Assembly: GCA_010015675.1 (NCBI GenBank)
Contig: ML977013.1
Coordinates: 324,734 to 388,733 of the forward strand
DNA length: 64,000 nt
DNA from: Byssothecium circinans
Taxonomy: Eukaryota; Ascomycota; Dothideomycetes; Pleosporales; Massarinaceae
Direction of reading: 5' to 3'
Part shown: one piece after another, positions 23,250-33,116 of the stretch
How the letters are laid out: the number at the start of each line of letters is the position of its first letter
How positions within the stretch are numbered: position 1 is the stretch's first letter
Translations under genes and position numbers: made by a program
The notes under the pieces: model-generated
Seen by the model: the letters and a program-made list of their open reading frames with translations, nothing else
Databases searched by the model: none
Told to the model about the DNA's origin: nothing

Positions 23250-24068
23250 GATGCTGGTTCTAGTAGGGAGTAAATCGATGAAGAGGTGATTGGCGAGGAT
23301 GCTGCAGTCAAGGACTCAATTCCATGGGGAGGCTGGAAGATATAGGGAGAGCAAACATCAAGCTAGATGTTGGTGAGTTGCCTGAATGCTAGCTTCCTGT
23401 CTGTATGAGCTTCTTCAGGATCACCAAGTTCTTTGGTCCGTCTATATGGCATATCGTACAAGGCGAGGCGAGTGGTTCATTGGGCATGAAAGGCAGACAC
23501 TAGTACCTCGGGATGTGGGAATTCATAGCTGTCAAACTGTCTAGAGCGTGATGGGTGTACCGGTGACGGTGCGAAGAGCGATTGTAGGCTGTCACAGTAA
23601 CCTCGACACGATCTTGGAGCCACGCTGCCAAAGGAACCGTTACACCCGGTACTAGTCTCAGAGTTAATGCGCCGTGATCTGTTTGCTTCGTGAGGAGTGG
23701 ACGAGCGCCTGGATAGTTGTCAATCATACTCACAGAGCAAAGCGTCCGGATGAATGTTATGAGTGACAAAACGGACGACTGTATGCAGTGGAATGAACAA
23801 GATGACCATAACTTTTCAAGAGTCGTCTTGTCGATTGATTGTACCGATAGTAACATTGACAGTGCATGGTGGCTGGGGTTGTATCCACTAGGGGACTTGT
23901 GCTTTCCCGTTGATCTAACGGGAGCGCAGTCTTCTCTGAAAGTACATAGTGGCACTTCTCAATCGCACCCGTATTGGCAGAAAGTTGGTTCGTCGCATAC
24001 AAACTTCGTAATCATCTCAAGTGCGTGGTCTCTGTCGCCCGTTCTTTCTACGTATCCGATCCCTTTCC
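23250..24068. promoter_or_regulatory. Shared divergent promoter of the secreted peptide gene and the UstYa-like gene
   Basis: Both start codons face away from this 819-bp spacer. A TATA-like CTATATC on the minus strand lies near 23341, about 90 bp upstream of the peptide-gene ATG. An open minus-strand frame at 23500-23856 has an ATG but no domain or conserved look and is not annotated. Confidence 0.4.
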
Positions 24069-25138
24069 ATGCGGTTCGCAATGTTCGCCCGACTCTTTAA
24101 GAAGCCAAAACTTTTCGAAGTGTCCAAAGACGACGAAGAAAACGCAGACAGCGAGACTCTTCTCCCATCAACTCCCCCCCACCACTCGCTGGTAGTCGAC
24201 AAGGTCATCGAAGATCGGCGCAGAAGAGATTTCAAAGTCGCTGCCAGAACGCTAGTTCTAAGCAGCGCTCTGTACATATTAATCGGGCTGTGGATAGCGC
24301 TCAGTGTGGGTCATGCAACATGCATATCAGACGCTGATGAGTTTTGCATCCGCCATGTCTCACGATACTGTAAGCCTTGAGAGCCCGACTGTTATCTGAG
24401 CCTGACGATGTACAGCGCCACTGGTGAATGAAGTCAAACCAAATTGGCGGACGATACAGTTCAACGGATCTTTCCTGCACGAGAATGTCTATCGAGGGCG
24501 CGCGGGGCCTGATGTTGACGCCGCTTGGGAAGCCTTGGGCACTGATTGTGGGTTGAGCATTGCCATAACAAAGTATAATGCTGACATGCGGGAAAGATCG
24601 TAGTGTTGTCATTCCGCCCGAAGAAGCTGAGCAAACAGGATTACGGTCTGACCAAGTCAAAGTTGCTTCTATTTACGGCGATGGCTATCCGGCGAACGTT
24701 GAAGGCTTGCACCATTTGCATTGTCTGGTAAGGACCTGATTGATGACTGACATGATCTTGATGCTAACGACGTCAAAGAATCTCCTCCGGAAGTCGCTGA
24801 AGTGGAACTACGACCATTACCAGAAGCAAGGGAGAGGGCCATTCAGCAACAGCGAGCACATCGTCCGGTACCATGTCACGCATTGTTTGGACATACTGCG
24901 CCAGCAGCTCATGTGCGTGACTGATATTGGAGTACTCGGGCAGGTGTGGTGGCAGCCTGACAACCAGGACTATCCGGAGCCGTTCGTCGACTTCAATACG
25001 AAGCATCGCTGTCGAGACTTCGAGGCCATCCGGAAGTGGGCGAAAGCGCATCAGCTCCCTCCCGAGGAAGAAGTTGACATGAGCACTATCTACCAGAGGC
25101 CGAATCCTGGCGATCTGATCTACCCTGAGATACCATGA
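24069..25138 (+). CDS. UstYa-family (DUF3328) oxidase
   Basis: The model is join(24069..24369,24416..24547,24597..24727,24779..25138), 307 residues; all three short introns keep phase. A cytosolic acidic N-terminus is followed by one transmembrane segment (about 60-80, TLVLSSALYILIGLWIALSV), then the luminal DUF3328 domain. It has the family features: FNGSFLHENVYRG followed by PDVDAAWEAL, and both HxxHC motifs, HHLHC (in EGLHHLHCLNLLRKSL) and HVTHC (in RYHVTHCLDILRQQL), which bind the metal in this family, then HRCRDFEAIRKW. UstYa proteins catalyse oxidative cyclisation of Tyr/Trp side chains in dikaritin peptides, and also act in other pathways. All key residues are intact. The start could also be the in-frame ATG at 24081. 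The neighbouring Kex2-type secreted peptide is the obvious candidate substrate (inference). Confidence 0.9.
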
Positions 25139-25235
25139 GGGCTAACCGATGCGGGAGCCTGGAGATAAATTCAAAAGACTTGCTTCCTTTCTTTTGGTAG
25201 TTAATGAGGGATATTGAAGTTTCTATTCCGACTCA

Positions 25236-25919
25236 TCAATTCTGGCGCGGCTTCACCACGCCGTCGTGGATGATGTAGTAGACGACGGTACTGTCCGTGT
25301 CAGCTGTGGCCAGCACCACTCGCTTTGTTGTTCTCCATGGATTGGCCGAAGCGTTTCCTTCTGCGCCTGACGACTCTGGACCCGGTGGTACCACAGTTAT
25401 GGCATCGAACACTTCAGCAAGGCGGCGTAGCGTCCACTTCTCGCTCAAGCGGGTCGGCAGGATCCACTCGCGCTCCGGGGCTGGCTTGACGTCCAGCGTG
25501 CCTCCGCTGCCCTCCTTGTTCGCCTTGCGCGCGCGGTCGGCGTCCTTGAGCAGCTCAATCTGCTCGTCGGGGTGGATGTAGAGGCGCTGTGGTGGCAGGC
25601 CGGATAGCAGCGGTCGTGGAAGGGGCTCATTGGTGACGCGAGAGTGCGTATGGATGTCGACATGAGTCCAAAAGTGCTGGTACTGGAGGTTGTGCTGGAT
25701 CTGGAGGGCGAGCGAGTGCAAACCGGGCAGGTGCGATGGGTGCGATGGCGGTTGCTTGTCCTGGATGAGAGACTGGAGCGGAGAGGGCTGGAGAGCCGGT
25801 TTCATGTTCGCTGGCCGCGTCATGGTACGGAGGAATTGGGTGAAGTAATTGGGCAGTGCAGAGTGCGTTTGTGGTAGAGTGACATAGCTGGCTGTGAAGG
25901 GAAGGTCGCGAAGATCCAT
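25236..25919 (-). CDS. SEN15: tRNA-splicing endonuclease subunit Sen15
   Basis: A single exon of 227 residues, ATG at 25919-25917, TGA at 25238-25236. The C-terminal Sen15 domain is recognisable: an N-terminal helix (LALQIQHNLQYQHFWTHVDI), the strand-helix REWILPTRLSEKWTLRRLAE with VFDAI, and the C-terminal VVYYIIHDGVVKPRQN. Sen15 is a structural subunit of the SEN heterotetramer that cuts pre-tRNA introns; it has no catalytic triad, consistent with what is seen. The N-terminal 60 residues (Pro/Gln/Ser-rich) are poorly conserved. It converges with the UstYa-like gene across 97 bp, so its presence marks a boundary of the putative peptide locus. Confidence 0.85.
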   Translation of the reverse strand: MDLRDLPFTASYVTLPQTHSALPNYFTQFLRTMTRPANMKPALQPSPLQSLIQDKQPPSHPSHLPGLHSLALQIQHNLQYQHFWTHVDIHTHSRVTNEPLPRPLLSGLPPQRLYIHPDEQIELLKDADRARKANKEGSGGTLDVKPAPEREWILPTRLSEKWTLRRLAEVFDAITVVPPGPESSGAEGNASANPWRTTKRVVLATADTDSTVVYYIIHDGVVKPRQN

Positions 25920-26124
25920 CAATTATCCCCGCTAGCCGGTGTCCAGTCACGAGAGCGTACTCAGGGCCGTACTGTGTGCACAGGCATACGTAGCTGCATA
26001 CGTAATTGCAAACGGCCTACCTACATATGTACAGCTTCTTCGACTTCTACTGCTATCTCTAACATTGTCGATATCGGACAACTTGCGACACTGGACATTT
26101 GATATTTCAAGTCAATAAGTCAAG

Positions 26125-26700
26125 ATGCTCGGCTCAACATTGGCTAGCGCCTTGCTCCTTCTGGCTAGCGCCACGGCACAGAGTGCGTTACTCCCCCACT
26201 GCACCGAGGTGTGCTTCGTCCAACCTTGCGCTCCATGTGCGTGCATTTAGTAGAGGCGATGGAAACATCTAACATGGACAGGTACGCCGCCGACGGATAT
26301 CATGAGCATTCTCCCCATCTCCACGTCAGCCAGCGATATCAACAGCGTGCTGCCCATCACGAGCACTCCCGTGTTGAGCGGTGCTCCCTCATTGACAGAC
26401 ACCGTGATCACTCGCCCCGGTCCTCCGACTAGTGTCTCTGGTTCGGCATCCATTCCCGCTGGAGAGACGCCCCTCAACACCACCGTCACCTCTGTCTCTG
26501 TCACCACTTCCACATCTCCAAGCGGAAACGCAACCTCTACGCCGACGCGGACTTCGGGCCAGTCTTCAAGCCAGTCTTCAGGCCAGTCTGCATCCTCGTC
26601 GAGCGCTCCTCCACCTTCGAGTGCAGCAGGTCCAGCTCTTCAAATCGGTGGAAACTGCCTCCTTGCCGCCGTCATCGGCCTCGGCTGGACGCTGTTTTGA
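26125..26700 (+). CDS. Small GPI-anchored Cys/Ser/Thr-rich surface protein
   Basis: The model is join(26125..26236,26282..26700), 176 residues. The 45-nt intron (GTGCGT...GGACAG) splits a Cys codon and restores frame into PCAPCTPPTDIMSILP. Residues 1-18 are a signal peptide (MLGSTLASALLLLASATA). A mini cluster of four cysteines follows (Cys26, 30, 35, 38; HCTEVCFVQPCAPC), too few for a CFEM domain. Residues 45-150 are Ser/Thr/Pro-rich and likely O-glycosylated. The C-terminus (LQIGGNCLLAAVIGLGWTLF) is hydrophobic to the end, as in GPI-attachment signals. It is probably a cell-wall or plasma-membrane surface protein of unknown role. Confidence 0.75.
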
Positions 26701-26951
26701 TTTGTAGGCGGCGAGAGTGGAAACTTGCAAATGGTCGAGTTGAATACGGCACAATGCTACCAGGTTTCGGACGTATTTGCATGGAGAAGTGGTCTGAAGA
26801 ACAAAATGAAATCTGACGGGCAGCGAATGGGCAATGGAGCTTCTCTTCACACTTACTGGCATCTTGGCACGGCGTCATGGAGGGTGGAGGCATACATATC
26901 CGTGTATTGAGTGAATAATAATAATGGTACGGAGGGTGGTCGGTGCTCATG

Positions 26952-27201
26952 AGTAGGGCCGAGTTCGGCCGTTAGTAGTGCCGAATAGCGCCCGAATAAA
27001 GCTTAAGACGTTTACCTTTCCTTTAATAAAAGCCCCGTTTACACGATTTTAACGTATACTAGTAAATAGAGGGTAAAATTATACCTTAGAGCCTTTATTT
27101 CTACCTTTTTACGACTACTTTACTGAATAAATACCTCTATATTTACTACTTTGCACAGACCAGGCGTTCTTTGGCGCTTCTCGGCCGAAGTCGGCCCTAC
27201 T
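26952..27201. mobile_element. 250-bp MITE-like element with 20-bp terminal inverted repeats
   Basis: The left end (AGTAGGGCCGAGTTCGGCCG at 26952-26971) matches the reverse complement of the right end at 27182-27201 in 19 of 20 positions. The interior is strongly AT-rich (about 27000-27150, e.g. TTTAATAAAAGCC) and codes for nothing, unlike the flanking DNA. Short length, inverted repeats and an AT-rich core suggest a non-autonomous DNA element altered by RIP-like mutation. I see no clear target-site duplication. Confidence 0.55.
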
Positions 27202-27588
27202 TAGTAAGCACCTACCGGCCCCATAGATACCAAAACAGCAAGGCTTGCGAAGGAAGTGGTGAGACGCTACACGCGCGCTGTGATTGGTGGCGGAGAATAT
27301 GTAACCCTCTTGATCATATCGCCAAGGCCCCGCATCGATCTGAGGCCCCTCTCTCCACGCCCCCGTGCTTTTCGGGCTTTGCCTAAATATCCTGATTCTG
27401 TTTATGACGACGAGATCGAGTTGCAGGCGCGCATTGCATTGTTTACCCGTCGCGCACAGCAATCAGATTCCAGTGGCAACTGAATCGCCGCGCGTTTCCA
27501 ACCCATTGACGTGCGCCACGGCCTCCCAAGCCACCAGTGTGTAGGCGTAACTGTGCAGGACTCTGCCCGGACATCCCCTTCCTGTTGA

Positions 27589-29151
27589 ATGCAATCGAAT
27601 ATGACTTCTTCCAATGCAAACGTCCCTACGCTGGTGCCGTTCCCACATCCAGACTCGCCCCAGAATCCCCCCGTCTCGCAACCCGACCCACAATCGCCTG
27701 CACGCCGTTCACAGACGTCCACCAATGCCTCGACCGGCAGCCGTATACGCACAGCGAGTCTGAAGTTTATCGAAGCCACGCCTCCGCCAGGCATATGGGC
27801 AGCAACAGGCAGCGTCACGTCGAAAGCGCCGTCCCTTGCCGACATAAGGAGAGGCTCGTTCAGTGACTCTGGCTGGAACGAGGGGCCGCAGAGAGCCAAA
27901 GCCGAAAGGAGTCGGAGCGAGGAAGGAGGCATGTGGATACAGGGGCAGACGAATAGTACCCAGTCGGGCGAGAGCCGGCCTGGCTTGGGCAAGAGCAAAG
28001 CAAACTCGTCGGGAATGCTGAGGGCGAACGGTGTTGAGCCCTTCCCTGCAGTGACGGAAGGTACTGAGGAGGACGTGGGCACACAACCTACACACACATC
28101 CCACGTCGACGAGAATACCTCAATGACGCCGAGCAACGAGGACCGCGAGAAGGAGGTGCAAGACATGAATATGAACGGCGGCACCAAGCCCGAAAAGAAG
28201 GACAAGAACAAGCACAAGGAGCAGCCCGCCATGCAGCGTCAGGTATGCACGTTGCAGTCTCTACATTTTATCACTATTCTAACCTGTAAACAGTACACCA
28301 ACGGCTATGTTCCCCCCCCCAAGATTCCCTGGAAGGAGTCCACGGTAATTGGCCTGAAAGCCTTTTGGAAATGGTTCCGCACCCCTTCCGGCTTCCTCAT
28401 CACACTCTACGCGTTGAATGTTGTGGCCTGGGGCGGCATGCTGTTCCTCCTGCTCTGCAATGCTGCGCCTGCCATGTGCAAGCCTACCTGCAACGACATC
28501 CAGTCACCGCGACGCATCTGGATCGAGATTGATTCGCAGATCCTCAACGCACTCTTCTGCGTGACAGGCTTCGGACTCGCGCCCTGGAGATTCCGCGACC
28601 TGTACTGGTGGGGCTGGTGGAGGATAGGCGGTCAGTCGCGCAAACAAACTGGCATAAGACGGTTAGCTGGGATACACAGAGGGTGGTTCCGCCTTCCTGG
28701 CTCCGACCAGCTGCCTCCCACCACAGGCGCTATAGACGTTAGCCCCGATGATCCCGCTGTTCCTATCCCGCGTGAAAAGATGCCCGATGCGCCGCCCACC
28801 GCTCATCGCGCCCCACCGACCAAAGGTTGGAAGATGGACTTTGTAGTATGGATGAACGTGTCGAACACTTTCTTCCAGGTCGTCCTGTGCTTCTACATGT
28901 ATCATTACAACCGATACGAGCGGCCCTCCTGGGCCACCGGTACCTTCGTCGCCCTGGGATGCGTCGTCGCTGGACTGGGCGGTGTCATGATGCACATTGA
29001 GGGCAAGAATATCAAAAAGATCGAGGGCGTTCCCATCCCGGCGGACGCTTACAGGAGAGTACCGACAGACGTTGAGGCGCAATCGGGAGATACCGCACCA
29101 ATCACGCGGATTCCGACCGAGCATGCGACTGAAGAGGCGAAGAAACATTGA
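27589..29151 (+). CDS. DUF2985-family multi-pass membrane protein
   Basis: The model is join(27589..28242,28294..29151), 503 residues. The long polar N-terminus (1-215) is Ser/Pro/Asn-rich with a Lys-rich end. The DUF2985 core follows (KAFWKWFRTPSGFLITLYAL, LNVVAWGGMLFLLLCNAAPA, then CKPTCNDIQSPRRIWIEID, ILNALFCVTGFGLAPWRFRD), with a second membrane pair near 425-475 (TFFQVVLCFYMYHYNRY; FVALGCVVAGLGGVMM). The C-terminus is cytosolic and acidic. Function is unknown for the family. The intron (28243-28293) has GTATGC, a CTAAC branch site and ACAG, but is exactly 51 nt with no stop, so retention would insert 17 residues; the spliced form RQYTNGYVPPPKIPW looks right. Confidence 0.88.
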   Translation: MQSNMTSSNANVPTLVPFPHPDSPQNPPVSQPDPQSPARRSQTSTNASTGSRIRTASLKFIEATPPPGIWAATGSVTSKAPSLADIRRGSFSDSGWNEGPQRAKAERSRSEEGGMWIQGQTNSTQSGESRPGLGKSKANSSGMLRANGVEPFPAVTEGTEEDVGTQPTHTSHVDENTSMTPSNEDREKEVQDMNMNGGTKPEKKDKNKHKEQPAMQRQVCTLQSLHFITILTCKQYTNGYVPPPKIPWKESTVIGLKAFWKWFRTPSGFLITLYALNVVAWGGMLFLLLCNAAPAMCKPTCNDIQSPRRIWIEIDSQILNALFCVTGFGLAPWRFRDLYWWGWWRIGGQSRKQTGIRRLAGIHRGWFRLPGSDQLPPTTGAIDVSPDDPAVPIPREKMPDAPPTAHRAPPTKGWKMDFVVWMNVSNTFFQVVLCFYMYHYNRYERPSWATGTFVALGCVVAGLGGVMMHIEGKNIKKIEGVPIPADAYRRVPTDVEAQSGDTAPITRIPTEHATEEAKKH

Positions 29152-29838
29152 TTGATGATCTCAGCCTAGACGTTTACCTGCAGCGAGGTCTACTGCGATG
29201 GCGTTTGATTGGTTCGGGATGGTTCTGCATACTTGGCGTTTGCCTCGCATGGTTTGGTTTCAAGGTTCACCAGCATGATGAACGACAGACTTGGTACGCA
29301 AGTTTGCCTTGACATTTGTAATCCTTATTCATTTGACTATTTCATATTGCACTTGATTACATCATGATCTGGGTTTGCGGTGAGGACATGTCGCACCGTG
29401 GCTTCGTCGAGCATGTCAGCCAAATTAACGTTCAAAGACGGGTCGTCGTGGGCTGCTAGCTGCGGATCAACGGCAAGCCACAGGCCTCCTGCATTGCATA
29501 TCACCTAGTTGCTTCGTGCACATCTGCCTCGGCAGGCGGCATACAAACAACCATAGCCAAGGCCTCCGGTCTGCCCGAAGCAGCCTTAAGGAACCCTTCG
29601 CGTTCGCGCGTATGACGTATCCGGGGTCGAAACATTACTGTACCAAGGCGAGATAAGCAGGCATGACTTTGGCACGAGACGTGCATATTTATAGAGGTGG
29701 TGCGGGGCGTTCCAGCCTTTCCTCGATTTCGCACTTGCTTCCTGTTCTCAGAGCTCTACTTATACAGGAGAAGGACTTTGAATCTACCCACAAAACTATA
29801 TACCCACACCTACGGCATATTACTTTGACCTACAAGAG
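29152..29838. other. Spacer between the DUF2985 gene and the glycine-zipper gene
   Basis: 3' flank of one gene and promoter of the next. A weak TATA-like TATTTATA at about 29685-29692 precedes the downstream gene by about 150 bp. No gene is visible. Confidence 0.4.
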
Positions 29839-30768
29839 ATGGCAGCTACGGAGTACTACCACGGCACAGCTACCTCGCAGAAAATTAATCAACGACCTCC
29901 GCATTCCTACTCCCTACAACAACCGCCTCAACAACATGCACAGAGCCCATATGAGCTGCACAGTCCAACACCACCTCCACCGGCATACTCTACTTACCCG
30001 GACCCAGCTCTTGCACCACACCATCAAACGCAGCAGCCGCAACCGCAACCACAAATCTACCCCCGACCAGGCGGATACCAACAACAACCCAACACCTACC
30101 CATCCCAGCCGAAACCCTACCCTCTATCCGGACCAACCTCGTATCCCGCAACATCGGCGAAACAACCATATCAAAACGTCCACCTAGGCATACCAACTCA
30201 ACGGACTAGATGTCACTCGCAGCCGCCTCGCGTTAGATTCGCCGACGATTACGATAGCGACTCGACTTTCCGCTCCGGCTCATCAGACACCGATGCGCCT
30301 CGCCGCCGCCATCGCCATCGCAAACATGGTCATTCGCACTCCCACTCCCACTCCCACTCGCATTCGCACGAAAGCCCCGACGCCCCAGGCCGCGCCTACG
30401 ACTCCGACCGTCCATCGCGGACCCACCATCACCACCGCCGTCGTCACCATCACAGCGACACCCCCACAGCGCAAAAGGAACGCAAGAACCGCGACACCTT
30501 CCTCGGCGCCGGCGCCGGCGGTCTAATCGGCGACGCCATCTTCCCCGGCCTGGGAACCGTTGGGGGTCTTCTACTCGGCGGATACGGGGGCCGGAAGCAT
30601 GCGCAGAAGAGAACGAGGAGTCGGAGCGAGGCGAGCGACGGGGCGAGTAAGAGGGGGAGGGAGGAGGAGTGGGTTAAGGATGGGCATTGGCGGTATCCGA
30701 GGAGTGGGAGGGAGAGTGGGTGGGATGAGGAGAGTGCTACGTTCAAGAAGGGGTCTGCTGTGCGGTAG
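29839..30768 (+). CDS. Low-complexity protein with glycine-zipper segment
   Basis: A single exon of 309 residues. The N-terminal half is Pro/Gln/Tyr-rich and disordered (QQPPQQHAQSPYE, PPPPAYSTYPD). The middle has a histidine-serine repeat (HSHSHSHSHSHSHE) and Arg/His-rich stretches. Near 215-250 is a conserved-looking glycine-zipper (RDTFLGAGAGGLIGDAIFPG, then LGTVGGLLLGGYGGRKHA) that may insert in or associate with membranes. The end is basic, then acidic. Proteins of this plan occur widely in Pezizomycotina with no known function. Codon use (strong C at third positions) supports coding. Confidence 0.7.
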   Translation: MAATEYYHGTATSQKINQRPPHSYSLQQPPQQHAQSPYELHSPTPPPPAYSTYPDPALAPHHQTQQPQPQPQIYPRPGGYQQQPNTYPSQPKPYPLSGPTSYPATSAKQPYQNVHLGIPTQRTRCHSQPPRVRFADDYDSDSTFRSGSSDTDAPRRRHRHRKHGHSHSHSHSHSHSHESPDAPGRAYDSDRPSRTHHHHRRRHHHSDTPTAQKERKNRDTFLGAGAGGLIGDAIFPGLGTVGGLLLGGYGGRKHAQKRTRSRSEASDGASKRGREEEWVKDGHWRYPRSGRESGWDEESATFKKGSAVR

Positions 30769-31138
30769 GGTGGGTTTGGTGGTGGAGCGGATGAAAGGAG
30801 GACGAACATGAACGGTGGTGGGGTTAATGAGCATGGGTAATGAGATGACATGATTTATGTATTCTTATTAAGCTTTCCCCCTTTTTCCGTCGTAATTCCG
30901 AGGAGGCGGGGGTTCATTGTTACGAATAGCATTCCTGTGCGTGCGTAGTTTTATCAATCACACCCAACCATCATCCTTATAACTATTCCCAGGCTTTCAA
31001 GACAGTCCCAGAACGTATAATGACGTCACTCCCCTCTGCATGCCTAAGCACTAACCTACCTAGGTATTCACAATTCCTACACACAATCCTCGCAACAAAT
31101 CCCACTCTCAAAATCCGCACCTCCATCTCCATATAAAA
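30769..31138. other. Spacer before the GFA-domain gene
   Basis: It contains the 3' flank of the preceding gene and the upstream region of the next. The sequence ATATAAAA abuts the ATG at 31139 and is too close to be the TATA box of this start. No gene is visible. Confidence 0.4.
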
Positions 31139-32110
31139 ATGACTCCGGAAAATCCCACCACACCACCACCGTCGCAGATCACAGGTGGCTGTCTCTGTGC
31201 CTCGATCAGGTACACTATTCGCTTCCCCACGGCGTCGAGCTGGCCTCCCTATGTAAGACATGCTCCTTCCTCACCCCACTGTCCCCGGCCTTCTTCCCCC
31301 CTACTCCCCCTATCTCCAACCTCTTCGTCACCCGCCGAGCTACCGAACTGATGCAAGTGAAAGTGCTCGTCCTGCCAATGTACACAATGCCGCAAAGCGC
31401 TGGGCTCGCTGCATCCCATCGCTCTCACGATCCCACTGGCGAACTTGGCGTTTCATTTCCAGAACCGGGACAAGGACAAGACGGCTGACGATGAGACTGA
31501 GGAGGAGGATAAGGCTGGGAAGGATACGGAGGGAAACACGTTGTTGCGGAGGTACGAAAGTAGTCCTGGGTGCGAGAGGACGTTTTGTGCGCGGTGTGGG
31601 AGTAGTATGTTTATCTTACCATTCCACTTAACTTCCTTCTCCATCCCTCCATCCCTCTATGTCTTTATTGTTTGTTCATCTCATTTGAGATGGCTTTTTC
31701 GCCCGAGTTTTTCGTCCGAGTTGCTTGCTGGGCTTGGGGTCGTGTGGGCGTGGTGTCGTATTGAAGTCAGGATGAAAATTGTATATGGTAGCTGCTGTAT
31801 ATCCGCTAACATGAACCTGTCAGGTCTCACGTTCCGCAACTTCAAAGCCATGCCCGAGACGCTGGAACTCTGGGTCGGGACGTTGGATGAGGAGGTTTTG
31901 ATTGGACGTGCCGCTGCTGCTGGTGGGGGTGATGGAGATGCTCAGGTGGGCGGGGAAGTGGAGAGGCAGGGCGGGTATGGGAGTGTATTGTGCGATGTCA
32001 AGGAGACGCTTTTCTGGGGCCACAGGATCGATGGTGTTACGGATGGGGGGTCTGGGGCGAGGGGGAAGAAGTGGTCGGGTATGATTGGTGTGGGGGAGAG
32101 CTTCGTGTAG
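31139..32110 (+). CDS. GFA-domain (Gfa/CENP-V, Mss4-like fold) protein
   Basis: The model is join(31139..31252,31364..31604,31824..32110), 213 residues; introns of 111 and 219 nt keep phase. The glutathione-dependent formaldehyde-activating (GFA) zinc-binding pattern is present: GGCLCASIRY near residues 16-25, CSSCQCTQCRKALGS after the first intron, and CERTFCARCGSSLTFR spanning the second. These cysteine groups bind structural and catalytic zinc. An acidic insertion (DETEEEDKAGKDTEG) separates them. The C-terminal part (MPETLELWVGTLDE; TLFWGHRIDG) is usual for fungal members. Activity on S-hydroxymethylglutathione is not safe to assume; many fungal homologues are uncharacterised. The first acceptor (GTGAAAG) was chosen because the upstream CAAG would give an immediate stop. 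Confidence 0.82.
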
Positions 32111-33116
32111 TCATGTAGTCGTGTAGTTAGTTATGGTTCAGTGTATTTTAGCGCTGGCGTAGTGGAGAGATTTCGTAGGGAGCTGAACTAACGCATGGTT
32201 TTTGAAACGCATTGTTTTTGAAACGCATTACTGAGGATTTTAGCGCATCCTAATAACCACTCAGCCCATTAATTCTTCTTTCATTAATTGCCATTTTTGC
32301 TCTATTGGGGCGACTTATCCCGCTTCCAATTCAACTCAATTATTATTACTATCCTCCAAGCCATCATCAAAGGCCAGGCAAAAAGGTAGAAAACAAAACT
32401 CAAATTTATTTCCCTTTTCTTTCCTTTCCTATTTTTAGCTCCCGTCACCACCCCAACTCGAACCCCTCAAAAACAAATACGACAAAAAAATAAGCAGCAA
32501 CCATAACTGGGTTTATCTGGTGAGATCACAATGAACTCGACTGGGCAGCCTAGACCACGCACCCAGAATACCGAACGGAAATACGAAGGCGACAGAACCG
32601 AGGCCCCAGCACAGTGTGCTTATATGAGAATTTGACGTTGCAATTAAATATATATAGTGAGGCGAAAAAGGTTGTCGTGTGTTTTGTATGTGGGCGTGCA
32701 AATGTGGGGCGGGTAGTACGAAGCAAACGGGTGCTTGAGCGAGCGGGGTATCTTTGAGACCACAGAGAAGTGTGAAGAAAAGAGCGCGACGGCTTTATTT
32801 TTACGCGTGATAAAGGTATGGGTAGTGTGGAGGCAGAACTATGGCAACATCGTGGGTTTCGAGACGGGGAAATCGAGTTCGTCTTTTAGCACATTGGAAT
32901 TTAACATCATGATTGAGACGCATGAGATGGAAAAGGAAGAAATGCATTGGATATTGTAACAGAGACATCTGAAGCACGACTGATATGAGAGTGAGATAGC
33001 TTCATCTTTACTCAACATGAAGGAGCGATTATGAACTACCAGAGAAGAAATCACGCCGTCTGTACTAAACATACTTACGCGCCTATTGCCATCCTAACAC
33101 CTTCTTTTACCTCATC
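32111..33116. other. About 1 kb without a supported gene
   Basis: The left part has a short direct repeat (GTTTTTGAAACGCATT, twice near 32200-32230) and A/T-rich sequence near 32280-32490. No frame has a recognisable domain. The right end is the 3' flank of the minus-strand gene at 33117. Confidence 0.4.

Noticed and set aside
23500..23856. 118-codon minus-strand frame between the peptide and UstYa-like genes
   Set aside because: It has an ATG but no signal peptide, domain or splice support, and lies in the shared promoter. A second precursor gene was considered, but there is no KR-bounded repeat.
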